Assembly (NCBI RefSeq): GCF_040412425.1
Contig: NC_089795.1
Coordinates: forward strand, 83,158,663 to 83,222,662
Length of the DNA: 64,000 bases
Direction of reading: 5' to 3'
Source of the DNA: Macrobrachium rosenbergii
Taxonomy: Eukaryota > Arthropoda > Malacostraca > Decapoda > Palaemonidae
The translations under genes and the position numbers were made by a program. The notes under the pieces are model-generated. The model did no database searches and was not told the origin of the DNA. It saw only the letters and a program-made list of their open reading frames with translations. Shown here piece after piece: positions 1-11,975 of this stretch (the stretch's first letter is position 1; each line of letters starts with the position of its first letter).

Positions 1-38
1 CTGTTGTTAAATGAATATAAAAAGATAGACAAAAAGAA

Positions 39-44
39 TTTATT
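39..44 (-). terminator. Candidate polyadenylation signal of the PPP1R16-like gene
   Basis: The minus strand reads AATAAA here, about 900 bases past the stop codon at 941-943. It is the only canonical hexamer I found between the stop and the window edge. A cleavage site 10-30 bases further would fall at about 10-30 on the plus strand, giving a 3' UTR of roughly 0.9 kb. This is inferred from the motif and its position only. Confidence 0.5.
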
Positions 45-940
45 GCACTTACTGTACATAAAACACTGCAGTTAAAAAATGTACTATATTTACAGTATAT
101 GTGACTGAAATTCCAGTATGTCTTCATCTCCCACATACCTTTGAGTTTTATATTATACAAAGAATACACTATTGATGTATGTGGTTTTCCTAGCTGAATC
201 ATCCTGAAGTTTGTCTACCCCATTATTCATTTACATAGGTATCCATCAAGTATATATATAGGCTGGGATGAGGAGCTAAGGGAAAAGAATAATACATTGT
301 TGACTGGAATAGAATAATCAGTGATTAAGGAAAGTAAATCAAGATGCTGGTTAGGATAAGGAAGCTAAGAGAGAAGCTTTTTACATTCTGGGAAAATTCA
401 TTAATTGCTGCAATATTGTGTTGATATCACTTAGAGAGTGTAAACAGATTTATGTACACTGTTGCCCTCAGCAGTAATGCTTGTACACTACTCTCAGCAA
501 CTACTGATTTTATCACTGATTTGAAAGTTAACTGAGTAAAAACTGTATCACTACAGTTCTTTAGGAACATTAATATGAATATTTATCATCAAATGGGATT
601 GAGTTTGTATTCCAGAGATGAGATTAAATTGAAAATAAGATCAGTGTTCAAGGTGCTATTCTGACCCTTCTGGACGTTACTGTACACTTGTACTTTGTGC
701 CAGGGAACGTAATGATTAATATTATAAGATGATATATGTGTCGATCTGTGGGGATTCAGTATTGCTGTGATTTAAAGAATAGTTATGAAATTTAAAAAAA
801 TTTTACATAATACTTTTTGTTGGGACTGAAAATTTTGGTGTTACTTCCAGTTAAAAACTGAAAAAAGAGAAATTGATTACAGAAGCTACTGTACTACTTT
901 TATCCAACATGGTTGTGTTATAAGGTAAAATTAGAATCCT

Positions 941-2787
941 TTACATTATGATACATTTCCTTACTCTGATAATATGTTGGCCATTAAACTCTTCTTCACT
1001 CATTTTAAAGTGATAGCGAATCATTGTTGGACTTGGTGGTGGATCATAAGTTTCACGTTCATTATAAAACGTAGATTTTGTCAAGGCAGTGTTGCTGTCA
1101 GCCTCCAGGTTTACTCTGTGCATTTGCCTTGCCTCCTGACGCCTTTTTTTCAGTTCCAAAAGTGTTGTTGTCTTTGGTAAAGAACTTTTCCCCGGCATAT
1201 TATTGTTCATTTCTGTAAACTCTTCAGTCTTTAATGATGAAGTAGCATTTTGTCTTAGAAGGTATTTTGCATCATTATGTACTTCAGGTCCATTTCTAGA
1301 TGTAAAAGTCTCAGGAGAGTGATGTCTCTGGTCTTGTGGTGGTGTTGGTGCTCTTGGTTTGGAGTGTTTCATTAATTGTAATGTAGTTTGTCCTGTCCCA
1401 CTGGGTCTCTGAACTTTGGATGGTATAGCAGGAAGCACATGGTTAGTTTTTATGTCATTTTGGGTACCATCTGTTACATGTATTTCTCTGTCATCTTTCA
1501 TGTTTGTCATATAATTATTTTCTTGTACATAAAGAGGATTTGCAATTCCTTCTGGATATCCAATAATTTCTTCATCATCTTCCATTGTGATAATGGGTGG
1601 CTGTGGAGAAGCATGTAATGTGGTTATCAAATCAAGTATGTTATCTGTAGTTTTTTCATGCATGTTGTCCTCATTGCCATCTTCGATTTTGTTTGTGACA
1701 TGTGGGGGATATTGGTTTCTTTCCAAACTATTAGCTCGTTTTATTGGTGCTAAGTGCTTTGCTTCTTTAACGGAATTCCTTCTTTCAGAAAATTCAGAAG
1801 CTTCCAGGTTGAGTATGGTATATGATGTATGATCTTTGGAACTGTTATCTTGCAGACTCTCTTGTTGTTGTACTTCTTCAACATCACTACCAGTTTGGTC
1901 ATGAATATTCTCATTATCTGTTGCCATAGATTTTGTTTGATCGGTATAAATGTTAAAGTTCAAGGCATCAGTTACCGTCTCTTCGTAGTCATCGAAGTGG
2001 CTGATCATTTCATCATCACTTTCATTAAAACTCTCTCCCTTTTGAATGGTTGATTGTGGATGTAGATTAATGTACGTTTTAACTGAGCCATATTTCCTAG
2101 ATATATCACTCATTTTTTGTAGAATGTTTATTTTCATCTCATGATCTTCACAGAGGTCGTATGGTGTTTCTCCATGGTCTGTCATAGATCTTATATCAGT
2201 ATCTTCATGTTTGCTAAGTAAATCAAGTGCTTCTTCATTTCCCCAGTAAGCTGCAACATGAATAGGTTCCCATCCATCATCATCACGTACTGAGGCAGAT
2301 GCCCCCTCTCTCAATAATAAATTAACTATGTCATTAAAACTATTTGCAATAGCCACATGAAGAAATGTACCTCCTTGGTCTAAGGGTTGATTCAGATCTC
2401 CTCCACTGGACAAAACATAGTTGATATCTGCTAAAATAGATGAATAGGAAGCATTGCGAATGTGGTTAATTTCATTCTCTGTTAGCCCAATCTTAGCCAG
2501 TTCATTCTCCAAGTACTGTTGCATGACTCCATCTTCGGCTATGTCGTGAGGCATATCTCCATCCCCGTTTATTGCTGTCAGGTCAGCACCAGCCTTTATA
2601 AGGAGGCTTACAATTTTGAAATGGCCACATGTAGCTGCAGCATGAAGAGGTGTCCAAAGGTCTCTGTCTTTGATGTTGACATTTGCTCCATTTTTAAGTA
2701 AAAGTGTTACCATGTCTAAGGATCCATCTATGCAGCACTGATGAAGAGCTGTGAGTCCATCATGGTTCATCTGGTCAGGGTCAGCTC
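941..2787 (-). CDS. PPP1R16-like phosphatase 1 regulatory subunit, last coding exon (ankyrin repeats to CaaX box)
   Basis: This is the large 3' exon of a TIMAP/MYPT3-type targeting subunit, the family that directs protein phosphatase 1 to membranes. The acceptor TTTTCAG lies at 2788 and the exon begins GA|GCT, completing the Gly codon split at the exon-1 donor. It encodes about 615 residues of a 701-residue protein. The first ~200 residues hold ankyrin repeats, with typical cores such as DGLTALHQCCIDG, TPLHAAATCGH and EPIHVAAYWGN. A long Asp/Glu/Ser-rich, probably disordered region follows. The frame ends Cys-Ile-Ile-Met-stop, a CaaX prenylation box as in vertebrate PPP1R16A/B, which argues that this end is genuine. 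The protein is longer than the vertebrate members as I recall them (about 530-570 residues), mainly in the linker. Whether it is the A or B type cannot be decided; arthropods probably have one ancestral gene. Confidence 0.88.
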
Positions 2788-3316
2788 CTGAAAATAAACC
2801 CAATTTTGAGAGTTACCTGTGTAGAATGATATACATTTTTAATGCATAGATATAATGAATTTTTAATGTGAGTAGTCCTTTTTATCAAAAGTGAACTTGA
2901 AATTTATGTATGGGTAATTTTTTCTTTTCATTCTTGAAATATGACAAAACATAATGCTTGTGAGTATTGTGGTCATACAGAGTACAAACCATCGGTTTAC
3001 AATATCATTTTCAGTACAGAAGTGGCACCTCAACTTAATGAATAGTTGTGTTAGGGGGGGTTCCACCCTCCCAGTAAGTTGCAAAGATTTATATATAGCT
3101 TGCACAGTTTTAATGACGTTTATTTAATGCATTATAGTATTGTACCTAATACTTTAATATAATGTTACAAATTTTATGTATGTGTGTGTGTATACTGTAT
3201 GTGCTCACATTTATCATGTATGTGCACACATTACATTGATAAACTATTCACTTACCATGTGTTTGCTTGCCTATCCCTCTCTCTGGAGTGTTCTTCATTA
3301 AAAAGTTTGGGCACAG

Positions 3317-3320
<4 letters not shown>

Positions 3321-3371
<51 letters not shown>
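3321..3371. repeat. (GA)n microsatellite
   Basis: An almost pure GA dinucleotide run of about 50 bases. It produces the spurious Arg-Glu and Leu-Ser open frames seen on the two strands. Confidence 0.97.
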
Positions 3372-3372
<1 letters not shown>

Positions 3373-3430
3373 ACAAATACACAGTAGTGCATAGTTTACT
3401 GTAACATGTTGCATATGTGTAAGTACAGTA

Positions 3431-4651
3431 CAGTAGAGCCCGGGTCCTCGACACTAATCCGTTCCAGAAGCAGCGTCGAGATTTGATTTAGTTGAATTCC
3501 AATCAATTTCTCCCATAAGAAATAAATGAAAATGGATTAATCTGTTCCTGACCACCAGTCATTACCCCAACCTTGCCTTTTTATACAAAACATTACTCAA
3601 ATTACAATTAAGTTCAGAGTTAAATAACTTACCATATTAGAAGCACTTTTTACATTTTTAAATGCATACTGTATAAAAAAATTGGCCTACAACCAATGCA
3701 GTCGTGTTACCGATGGTGAGACCGAGTGCCATAGGGTAGCTAGATAGCTAATGGGCACTACCAGAATGTACTGTAACGGCACATTTTTAAAAACTGTTTA
3801 TTAATAATAATAACATTGCAAAACAAGCCCGATTATGACAGTAAATTAATAACACAGTATTAAAAATAAACTGAATTTCTGTATGTCTGTTATCATAAAA
3901 TTAAGAAAAATTTCCTAAGTTACGTTGGCACTTGGCAGCTTGTGGCATGAGCGGATGTAAACAAACCAAAGCACCATCCTGGTGGCATATCATGGTACTA
4001 ATTACATAAACGTTGTTTACGCTCACTATTAATTTTTGGTAAATTTCATGCAGAGTCTACTGGAATAGTGTACAAAATCACTGTAAAACATCTTTCAAAA
4101 AAGTTATGATACCCTAACATATTTTTTCCATAAAATATCCTTGTAAGCAGCATCTCTGAGTTAACATCAGGCTAACCTCTTCTTTACCAGAAGCTTAAGA
4201 AGGCATTCACTACCGAACAGCACACCTAAACATTGCATTCACTACAGAAGTGCACACGTGCGTCTCTGTCTAAAAAAAAATTCGAGCATGAGACCCTGGT
4301 TGCCATGTACAGTAAACACTTTCTCGTCTATAGTATACGTACAGTACTCTATTTCAGAGATTACACTTGTTTCCAAATTAACAGTCATGAACATACTATT
4401 GTATAGTGTATGTACTGTACTAAATTTTTGTCATCTACACTGTATACGTAATATCCAAATGTCTGAATGTAGATAGCCAACAACGCCAACTAGCAGTGGC
4501 TGACCGAAACACTTTTGTTTACAAACATCATATGATTCATCGGGTCGGATTCCGGTTTGTTGTTTCGAGCTCCGACGCAAAATTTACTCGACATTCACGT
4601 CGAAATCCGATTATGCCAGTTCTGGTATGGTTGAGGACTGGGGTTCTACTG
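3431..4651. mobile_element. Non-autonomous Tc1/mariner- or pogo-type DNA transposon with TIRs and TA duplication
   Basis: The left end reads CAGTAGAGCCCGGGTCCTCG. The right end, read inward on the minus strand, is CAGTAGAACCCCAGTCCTCA. These ends match at most positions. Each end is flanked by TA (3429-3430 and 4652-4653), the duplication expected of Tc1/mariner/pogo insertion. The 1221-bp interior has no transposase-like frame, so it would have moved only with an enzyme supplied elsewhere. The exact superfamily is inferred from the TA and the CAG...CTG ends. Confidence 0.75.
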
Positions 4652-4725
4652 TATACACAAATTTACATGTTATATGTAACACTATACAGTACCATACTGC
4701 ATTATGTAAATGTCATAAAAATAAT

Positions 4726-4773
4726 GTCAGAGAGAGAGAGAGGTGGGGGTGGAGAGAGAGAGAGGTGGGGGTG
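4726..4773. repeat. Compound GA / GGTGGGGGT repeat
   Basis: Two GA runs are each followed by GGTGGGGGTG, giving a duplicated purine-rich unit of about 24 bases. Confidence 0.85.
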
Positions 4774-5627
4774 TAGGTGGCCACAGTATGTACATGCTTA
4801 ATGTTTCATAACTGATGCTTGTGGATGTACAGACACTCACACATACACAGACTGAAAAGATAATTACATACAGGAAAAAACCTTGAAGATGACAAAATTG
4901 TGGAGGTGCTAGGTAGAGGCAATTGCAATTTTAACCACAAATCTTAAGAATATCAGAGCACATTTCACACATTGAAACAAGGAAGCATGAGGCAGTCACT
5001 TTGAAAAAATAATTCATATCAGGAATTATTTTTATACATTTGGTTAAAGGCTGTCCTATTTTGTAGTACACATATGAAAAGAATAATTAAGAATTAAGTC
5101 AAACGGCAGGCAGCAGAAGAGAACGTCTGTCTCAGATTGTGGCTAAAAGGCAAAGTGAATGCGTACCAGATGGATAGTGGGCTTCCTCCCCTACCGTTGG
5201 TGGCCAACTACCAATAACCATTTTTTTTTTAGTTAAATGGCCGGCTCCAGCTTAGGAACAGTACTTATACGCATGCTGTTACACTTCATTTAACCAAACA
5301 TCTTAGAATCTCTGAGCACATGATTGTCAGATGAATAAAGAATAACACTTTCACTTTTAAAAAATTACTCTAAGCATAAATTTAATAGTGTACAGCAAAG
5401 ATGGGATTGACATCTGGTACTCCAAGGTTCAAGAAAACCAGTAAGATGTGACCTCTGAAGCTTGAGAAGAAAGGGCTGAGGCCTAAGCTTGCTAGAGAAA
5501 GACTGTTATCATCTCAAACCATATTGTCAAATGTAAGGTCACCAACCAAAGTCCTTAACAAAGAATGGTTGAATGGTCAACAAAACATTGGTAGACATAG
5601 TGAGAATCCTTCTTCCTTTCTTTCTAT

Positions 5628-6056
5628 ATTTAAATCTTCAGCTGAAAATCGGTATGTACAGACTCAATAGATTATAAACCCAAGAGGGCTCTAAAGGGAA
5701 ATCAGCCAGCAAAGAGAGCCAAGTTAAAGGAAAATGTGATAAATAGTTAGGTATGAGGGAATAGAAAATAAAACCAATACACCTGATTTCAGATGTCAGC
5801 AGAAAGCAGGAATGAATTTGCCCTTTGTTTCAACTTCAGAGATCAGAAGACACCACAACTGCACCAGGCAAACTATTCCATATTTTAGTTGTAGCCGAAA
5901 TAAAATTCCTTGCAAACTGAATAAAATTAAACCTGAGCTAGAAAACAACACACTGCATGCTGCAGCAGTGTGCTTAGTGTTGCCAGCAAAAACTGCTAAG
6001 TCATGTAAGGAAGAATGCACAGGATTTTTGTCGCTGTAGTACATTTTATGCAACAA
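5628..6056 (-). mobile_element. LINE (Jockey-like) 3' fragment, copy A
   Basis: On the minus strand, 6056-5796 encodes a degenerate C-terminal piece (MLHKMYY...HSSLHDLAV, then a block ending near VQLW). It corresponds to the end of a Jockey-like reverse-transcriptase ORF, and its non-coding tail follows at about 5800-5640. The same protein block and tail occur at 60488-60952, also on the minus strand, so these are two copies of one family. Copy A is 5' truncated, the usual fate of LINE insertions. The clade is assigned from recall of motif patterns. Confidence 0.7.
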
Positions 6057-7099
6057 ACAATGAGAGAACTGGAGAGAAGAACGTAAAGGATGACTTACAG
6101 TTATAATAGCTGGAATGAGTGGAAAAAGTTACTTACCTAGCCAGTACCTGTACTGCACATTCATTTTTTAGAAGCAAATTTGTCATTTTTCCAAGACAAA
6201 TGTTAAGCAACCTCACCAACAAAAATACTGTTACATTCCCCTCACAAATAATTTAAGCTTCGGAAAGTAAAGGAGACAACAAATAATTATTTTGACTTGG
6301 GAGTTCTGAATTTCTAGTGAATTTGACAGTTATGGAATACCCATTCAGACACAGTCATGGAGCTGATAGATGAAGAATGGGCAGTTCAAAATAGTGTGTG
6401 ATCTACAGAGGAGAAATGAGAAATAGGACAATTCAAGCTTGAGTTTAATTAAGAGAAGAGGAAAGGTAAGTGACTTTAGGAGAAAAATCAGAGGTAAATT
6501 ATAAAATAAATAATAGTTTGACTAAAGGACGTAATAAGCAAGAGGAAGAGAGTAGGTTAGAGAAAGAGCCTGAGAAAAGCATAGCTAGAGAAAAGTCGGG
6601 GAAGAGTTCTGTTACATACAAGATATAAAGTGGTTTGATAGAAATCTAGGAATACAGTTAGGGAGCAAATATAATGCCATAAGGAAGGAGTTATCTACAG
6701 CTACAGCAAATGATTCTCCTAGGCTCACAGAGGAGACTACCAAGCATTTAGGAAATAGGAATGAAGCTACTAGTAGGTCTTGTATTTTGTAATAGTGGTC
6801 AGAAAAATGTGGAAGTTGCACCAAGGTGTTTAAGAAAGTGAAAGAAAAGTTTTTATTTTTTATTTTGGGCAGTAGTTGTGCTGTTATAAGAGTGCTGTAA
6901 TCACCTATTTTGGGATCAGGTGAACCAGTGCATGCTTTAAGTAGGAAGGATAAGTGCAGGACTCATTGTTTATGCCAAAATGCTAGCAAGTACATGAACC
7001 AGTTCATCTGCAGATGGAGGCTTTTCAGCCAGGAGAGCAAGCTATAGATCCATCAGGATAGAAGAGAGGAAGGTGTGACTCTCAGAAGCTGAGTACTCT

Positions 7100-7186
7100 A
7101 CAGTCCTTTATTAGCAGTGGGACAGAGTACAGTACTTTATTAGCAGTGAGCCAGAGTAAAGTACTTTATTAGCAGTGGGCCAGAAA
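7100..7186. repeat. 29-bp minisatellite, three units
   Basis: Three adjacent units, at 7100-7128, 7129-7157 and 7158-7186, share the core CTTTATTAGCAGTG followed by a GCCAGAG-like end, with a few substitutions each. Confidence 0.9.
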
Positions 7187-8731
7187 AAATGTTTTGTATG
7201 ACAAAATCGGCATATTAGATTTCCTGTTAAGGAACTTCCCCATGCTTACTGTCTCCTTACTGGATGACTGAGAAGCAAGAGTGGTTAGTAGAGGAAGGTA
7301 GAGAAATTTTTATACCTCAATAATTAATAAAAGTTAAAACCTAACTGACGTGAGAGCCCATGCAGCTGTGGTTTAAGCTACTAAAGCAACATCACTTTTT
7401 CCTAGTACCATAGTTGTCATTTTGTGGAAGGGATCTAAGAAGGTTGAAGTATTAAAGTTAGAATGATCCAGAGTTGGAATAAATTTTATGCAGTTAGTAG
7501 AAGAGTTGGAGGTACAATAATAAGAAAGTTCAGAATGCTGAATATGTGATCATGATAGTTAGTAGGAAGCAGTGATAATTTAATATATGTTTATAATAAA
7601 AGAAAAGCCAAGTGACTGTCACATTGTGTGCATTTAATAGATCAGTTCAGTGATGTATATAAGGTAGATTAATGAAGAATAAAAGAAAGTAAGCAATGGA
7701 ATTGAGCAAACAATAACAGAAGTATAGAGTAAAATAGCAAAAATTGAAATATTTTTATCCCACTGAGGAAAATCAAGATCCTCAAGTCTTAATGATTGCT
7801 GTGTTGATGTTCTGTAAGTACAGACCACACCTTGTAAATTGAAAACATGATTAAAATATGAGGTAAGAGATTTAGGGAGGATCACTGCAGGTAGACATTT
7901 ATTATAAAGTCTGGGAAAGTCAAAGCAAAGAAATGTTCAATAAACAGGACAGAGGCAAGACTCCCAGGTTTTCAAAATGTGAGTAGAGAGTAAGGAATGT
8001 TAACCACAATCTAGAGGTCATAGACAGAACTGCAAAATATCTGGGTATTTGGTAATAAATTTACATGGAAGTTTTTTTTACAGACTTTGCAGAAAATCGG
8101 CATGAAATTTTTGTCACATTTGATGAGTTTGCCCTCTCGTGATTCTGATTCTGGGTGCTAGGGCCACATTTGTAAGACTCCTCGTCATTAAAGAATTTCA
8201 AAGAGAGTTGTGATAAATAAAAGAATGTGTGCCATACAGTATTCATTGTTGACAGAGTAGTAAATATATGATAATTAAATTTAAATCAACATATTGTATG
8301 TAGTTGAATCTCATGTTTGTTTATTGTTGCCCTTGTTTTGTAAAGATTTAACTACCGTAGTTAGTACTGTAATACGTTTTCCCTTATTACGTAATGAAAA
8401 GCAGTTATCTGATTAATAAATGTAGATTTTTTGTGTGCTACTTGTAAATTATGAATTTTTTGTTCTTATTCTGAGGAAACTAGTCAAGAAAGTGACCTTT
8501 TTGCTTATTATGTTAGAATACACTAGTATTAGGAATCACAACCTACAAAGTATTGTAGCAAAGGAGATTGTAGAACTGTAATGAATATGAGTTTGTAATG
8601 ATAATACTATGGTAATGAAATATCTGTTGTATAATTGTATGATATTGTGTGAAAAATGCTTGTAAATAACAGTACATTATAGATTTTTATCTGCCATTAC
8701 TTTACAAATTGCATAGCTGTGTGAAACTTAC

Positions 8732-8990
8732 CATTTTTCAGAAGTTCTCTCATTTCATCAAGATCGTTCCTTGCTGCAATATCCATTAGTTCCAAGTCCG
8801 CTGTGAATTTAATTCTCTTTCTGTTTCTCGATTGAGGATCAGTTGTGTTCATAAATTCATCCGTTTTCATCCATTTTGCATGAGCTATTAACTGATCTTT
8901 GCGTCGCTTACAGGCTAATTTCACCCTCTCAGTCCTGGGCATTTTTTCAATGTAGTCCATTTCTCGAATAAGCTCATTGTGGTCAATCAT
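8732..8990 (-). CDS. PPP1R16-like phosphatase 1 regulatory subunit, first coding exon (PP1-docking region)
   Basis: The exon starts at ATG 8990-8988 and ends at the donor AATG|GTAAGT (GT at 8731-8730), leaving one base of a Gly codon. That base joins the exon at 2787 in frame to give LLKNGADPDQ. Total coding length is 259 + 1847 = 2106 bases, or 701 residues plus stop. Residues 20-40 are basic and resemble the RxxQ-containing MyPhoNE element of the MYPT family. Residues 59-62 (Arg-Ile-Lys-Phe, in a basic stretch) fit the RVxF motif that binds the PP1 catalytic subunit. The first ankyrin helix follows at once, the spacing seen in PPP1R16A/B. Upstream of 8990 no further coding exon is visible; a 5' UTR exon is possible. 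Confidence 0.87.
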
Positions 8991-10527
8991 TTTGAATTTT
9001 ATTTAAAGAGAAAGCAGATTTTGATTTGTGAGATTATATGCATAAATATCACTGTTTACACTGTTAGAAGAAATAAATTCTTCCTGAACCTATGTTCACT
9101 TCCAGTTGAATTTGAACTACTGTACTTACATAACACTTTTCCTGCGTTTGTAAGTAGCTTCATGATTTTTGTAGATATATATCATATTTGCCACTTTCTA
9201 AGACGTATGATTGCAAATCTACTCACTTTCGCTTTGTGAATACACTGTACCTTGTATGCTGTAGTTGCTTCAAATGGTCACTTTTTTGTCAGATGTAAAA
9301 TGAATCAGATTACCAAGACTCGATAGGTAATGACAGTGGAGTGTGGTATGTGACCCTGTATCTTATCTCATCTCATATCACCAGATTATCATGTTATCAG
9401 TATGTCAGTTATGTACAGAAATGTTCCATAACTTAAGATGAAGCAATGTACTATGAATAATATTTTTATCAACAGTATATATGTATAGTCCTTTTCTGGA
9501 AGTAAGAATTTCTTTCCACTGCTGATAACTTGTCTTGCAATCATTTCCATAATGTGCTTCCTAAAACCTCATACCCCTACTCCTCCTCTTCTCCTTTGTT
9601 AACACTGCTTTAATATTTTTTGTGAACTACAGTAGCTCTTGATTCAGTGACTCAGAGCACACATTCTACCAAACAATGAGTAAGGTTTATTTCTCTTGGT
9701 TCATTCTTTTGTATATACTGATATATGTTTCTTTGATTAGATTTCATCAGTTAGATGAGATAACCCTGTCCTGTTTTTCAAGAAGATTAAAACTAGTCGA
9801 ATTCTTTGTCCATGTATGCAATACATAGCATTTAGACATATGCTCTCATATTTTAACAGATAATTTTGAAGTGATAAGAGAAATGATTAGTAGGTGGAAA
9901 AGCAACCTGGTTAGGTAACCATGTTTGATGTAAAATTACTGAAATAAATAAAGCTTTGCCAAAGGAGCAGTGATTCTCCATTATGCCCAACTTCATGATT
10001 TTCATACCGTAGTACTGTACCTACCAACTTTTGATCTTCCTTGAGACATTTTCTTAAGGTTCTTGAAATTTAGGATTTATTATGAAAGTAACCTATTATG
10101 AAAATTTGTGGAGCTTCAAGGATTAAAAACCTGTTTCCATACAGGGTTTCTTATTTTTGTACAAGGAAAAGCGGCTGTTTTCTCTCGGATACACTTGGTA
10201 ACGCACCATTAAGAAAAGATTATTGTAATTTTTAAAAGGTCCACTCTAGTAATGATACCATTGAATCAAATTAATGTCCTATCAACTGTCTTTGCACCTG
10301 ATTATCCTCAGCTATCTTGAAGATCTGTGCTATAAGAAACCAGCAAACTATTACTGTACCAAGTAATGAAGCTTGGTTAGAAATGTAAGAAGGCCAATGG
10401 TCAGCTTTGGTTAATTGCATGTTAGTTTACCTCTTGAGTACAGCAACTATTATAATAGGGTGTAGTAGTTTTTAATCTTACAATTACAAAAGTTTCTTTA
10501 GGATTGTAGCTTTGATTCATATTTCAG
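8991..10527. other. Intergenic region between two divergent genes
   Basis: These 1.5 kb separate the start of the PPP1R16-like gene (minus) from the first recognised receptor exon (plus). It probably contains promoter and 5' UTR sequence for one or both genes and perhaps the missing signal-peptide exon(s), but I could not identify a convincing TATA box, CpG island or signal-peptide frame. Confidence 0.4.
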
Positions 10528-10685
10528 GTCTCAGCAGTTGAGAACTTTGAATGGCTATCTGTATGACTTTGTGGTTTGTGGAGATGTAGACGAAAAGCAC
10601 ACTGGAGTTAGCATCATCCAAACTTCACCCAGCAAGCAAACCAAAGTACTAGGCTACAATAACCAAGCATTAGTATCTAGTGAAG
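10528..10685 (+). CDS. M6PR: Cation-dependent mannose-6-phosphate receptor homologue, internal exon A (lectin domain)
   Basis: First recognised exon of a lysosomal-enzyme sorting receptor. The acceptor TTTCAG ends at 10527. The exon enters with the third base of a codon and leaves at GAAG|GTAAG with one base of a Gly codon. It encodes about 52 residues, containing LNGYLYDFVVCGDVDEKHTG and then IIQTS. These align with the vertebrate segment around YIYIFRVCREA and the ligand-binding Gln (Gln66 in mature bovine/human numbering), which is conserved here. The N-terminal signal peptide and about 50-70 residues lie in upstream exon(s) not found. Together the five exons encode 226 whole residues. Confidence 0.85.
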
Positions 10686-10803
10686 GTAAGTTTAATTATA
10701 TTGTTGCAGCACTGTTTTGATCCGCTAAAAATCTCTCTACCTTAGCACAAATATATTTTGTCAATGGTAAGAATGCATCATGCAAAATGTGATAAGTAGT
10801 GAA

Positions 10804-10824
10804 TCTCTCTCTCTCTCTCTCTCT
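10804..10824. repeat. (CT)n microsatellite
   Basis: A pure CT run of about 20 bases inside intron 1 of the receptor gene. Confidence 0.95.
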
Positions 10825-11364
10825 GTTTAGCACAAACATGTTTTGATGTTAACAGTAAGAATGCATTATGCAGATTGATATAAGCCGTAAATGATTTTAT
10901 GGCAAGTGCAGCATCAAGCATTGTTAAAGTACTGTACCAACAATAGTGTGTTGAACAGGATACAAGAGCTGTCTTGAAGGTGCATCTTCCTCTGCTCTTC
11001 CCTTTAACAAGGGGGAAGGTGGTTATGTAGAGCTATACTCTAAACCCATCACTTTATTTTGAGCCAGCAAGTAGCTGCCTTCTGACTGACATATTCTTAC
11101 TGGGATATTACATGGTTCTTCAAGTCTTCCTTTCTCAAGTGAGGCTCTTCCCTTGCTTGGGCCCAGGCCCCTACTGTGGTATCCTTATGTCAGGCCAAGC
11201 AGAAGGTTACAGGAGTCATTGATCCAATTGCTAACAACCATGACCAGGATACGTCATTTCCAAGTAAGTTTTTTCAACTTCGAGTCTGGCGAAGGAGACC
11301 GCCGCCTACCTAATGTGTGAGTTTCCTGTATAAAGGCAATGGTTTTCATTTTCTTAGAAACAAA

Positions 11365-11645
11365 TGAGAAATTTTTAAAGTAATTGGTAATTTTCCCAGG
11401 TATCTACTACCCCAAGACTTTTATCATGTTGTCCACCTCAACCATTCTTTCCCCCCTGAAACAGAGGAGAAAGTGTTTGGTGATGACAGATGAGTATTTT
11501 GTGTTCCCTCACTCACCTTCCTCTAATCATCAGATAACTACTATAACAAGTTCAACAACCATCTCTAGTTTGCACTGAAGGATATTTATTTAAAAATCCC
11601 TGACTTGTATACCTAGGAAAAATACAAATTATTTTGTGAGGGACA
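11365..11645. repeat. Inverted-repeat (fold-back) fragment
   Basis: The segment around 11375-11405 (GTAATTGGTAATTTTCCCAG, then GTAT) resembles the reverse complement of 11600-11640 (AATTTGTATTTTTCCTAGGT). About 200 bases separate the arms. Similar strings (ATTTTTCCAAGAGATACAAA and CTAGAAAAATACAAAT) recur near 62980 and 63130, so this is probably a decayed member of a dispersed family. Its type is unknown. Confidence 0.4.
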
Positions 11646-11865
11646 GGCCCCTATCATATTAAAAAAATTTTTTTTTTTGTTTTTGTAATAATTGAATACT
11701 AGTACTAGTTACAAAGGTTCAAAATATTGTAGCCTATAGGATAATGGGGAGGGTTGTGAAGATCAGGAAAGAGAGGGAGTTTTGTATTCTTTTGAGAATG
11801 CTGTTTAGTTCCAAAAATCTACCATACTTATTTGAAATATATATTTATTATATATATTTTTCCAG

Positions 11866-11975
11866 GAAGCTGGTTGATGTTAACTCTGCAGGGTGGTGAC
11901 AGTTACAACAATACCTGTAACAATTCTCTTCGTGAAGCCCATATCATATTTGTGTGTGACCCCTTTCAGAAGGAG
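11866..11975 (+). CDS. M6PR: Cation-dependent mannose-6-phosphate receptor homologue, exon B (lectin domain)
   Basis: The acceptor TTTTTCCAG ends at 11865 and the donor is GAG|GTAAG at 11976. The split Gly codon is completed, and the exon reads GSWLMLTLQGGDSYNNTC, then NNSLREAHIIFVCDPFQKE. It matches the vertebrate block WxMLIYKGGDEYDNHC...RRAVVMISC. The sugar-contacting Arg (Arg111) is kept in LREA. The acidic residue and His that line the phosphate/metal site in vertebrates (Asp103, His105) are Asn and Thr here. Two overlapping N-glycosylation sequons (NNT, NNS) are present. Confidence 0.87.

Larger units (their letters stand above)
2788..8731 (-). other. Intron of the PPP1R16-like gene
   Basis: This 5.9-kb intron has GT-AG borders that keep the frame. 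It contains a GA microsatellite, a TIR transposon at 3431-4651, a LINE 3' fragment at 5628-6056 and a 29-bp minisatellite at 7100-7186. The rest (about 2.8-3.3, 4.8-5.6, 6.1-7.1 and 7.2-8.7 kb) is AT-rich, and I see nothing coding in it. Confidence 0.8.
10686..11865 (+). other. Intron 1 of the recognised part of the receptor gene
   Basis: This intron of 1.2 kb contains a short CT run (10804-10824) and, at about 11250-11650, a repeat-like block with inverted ends described separately. Nothing coding is seen. Confidence 0.75.
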
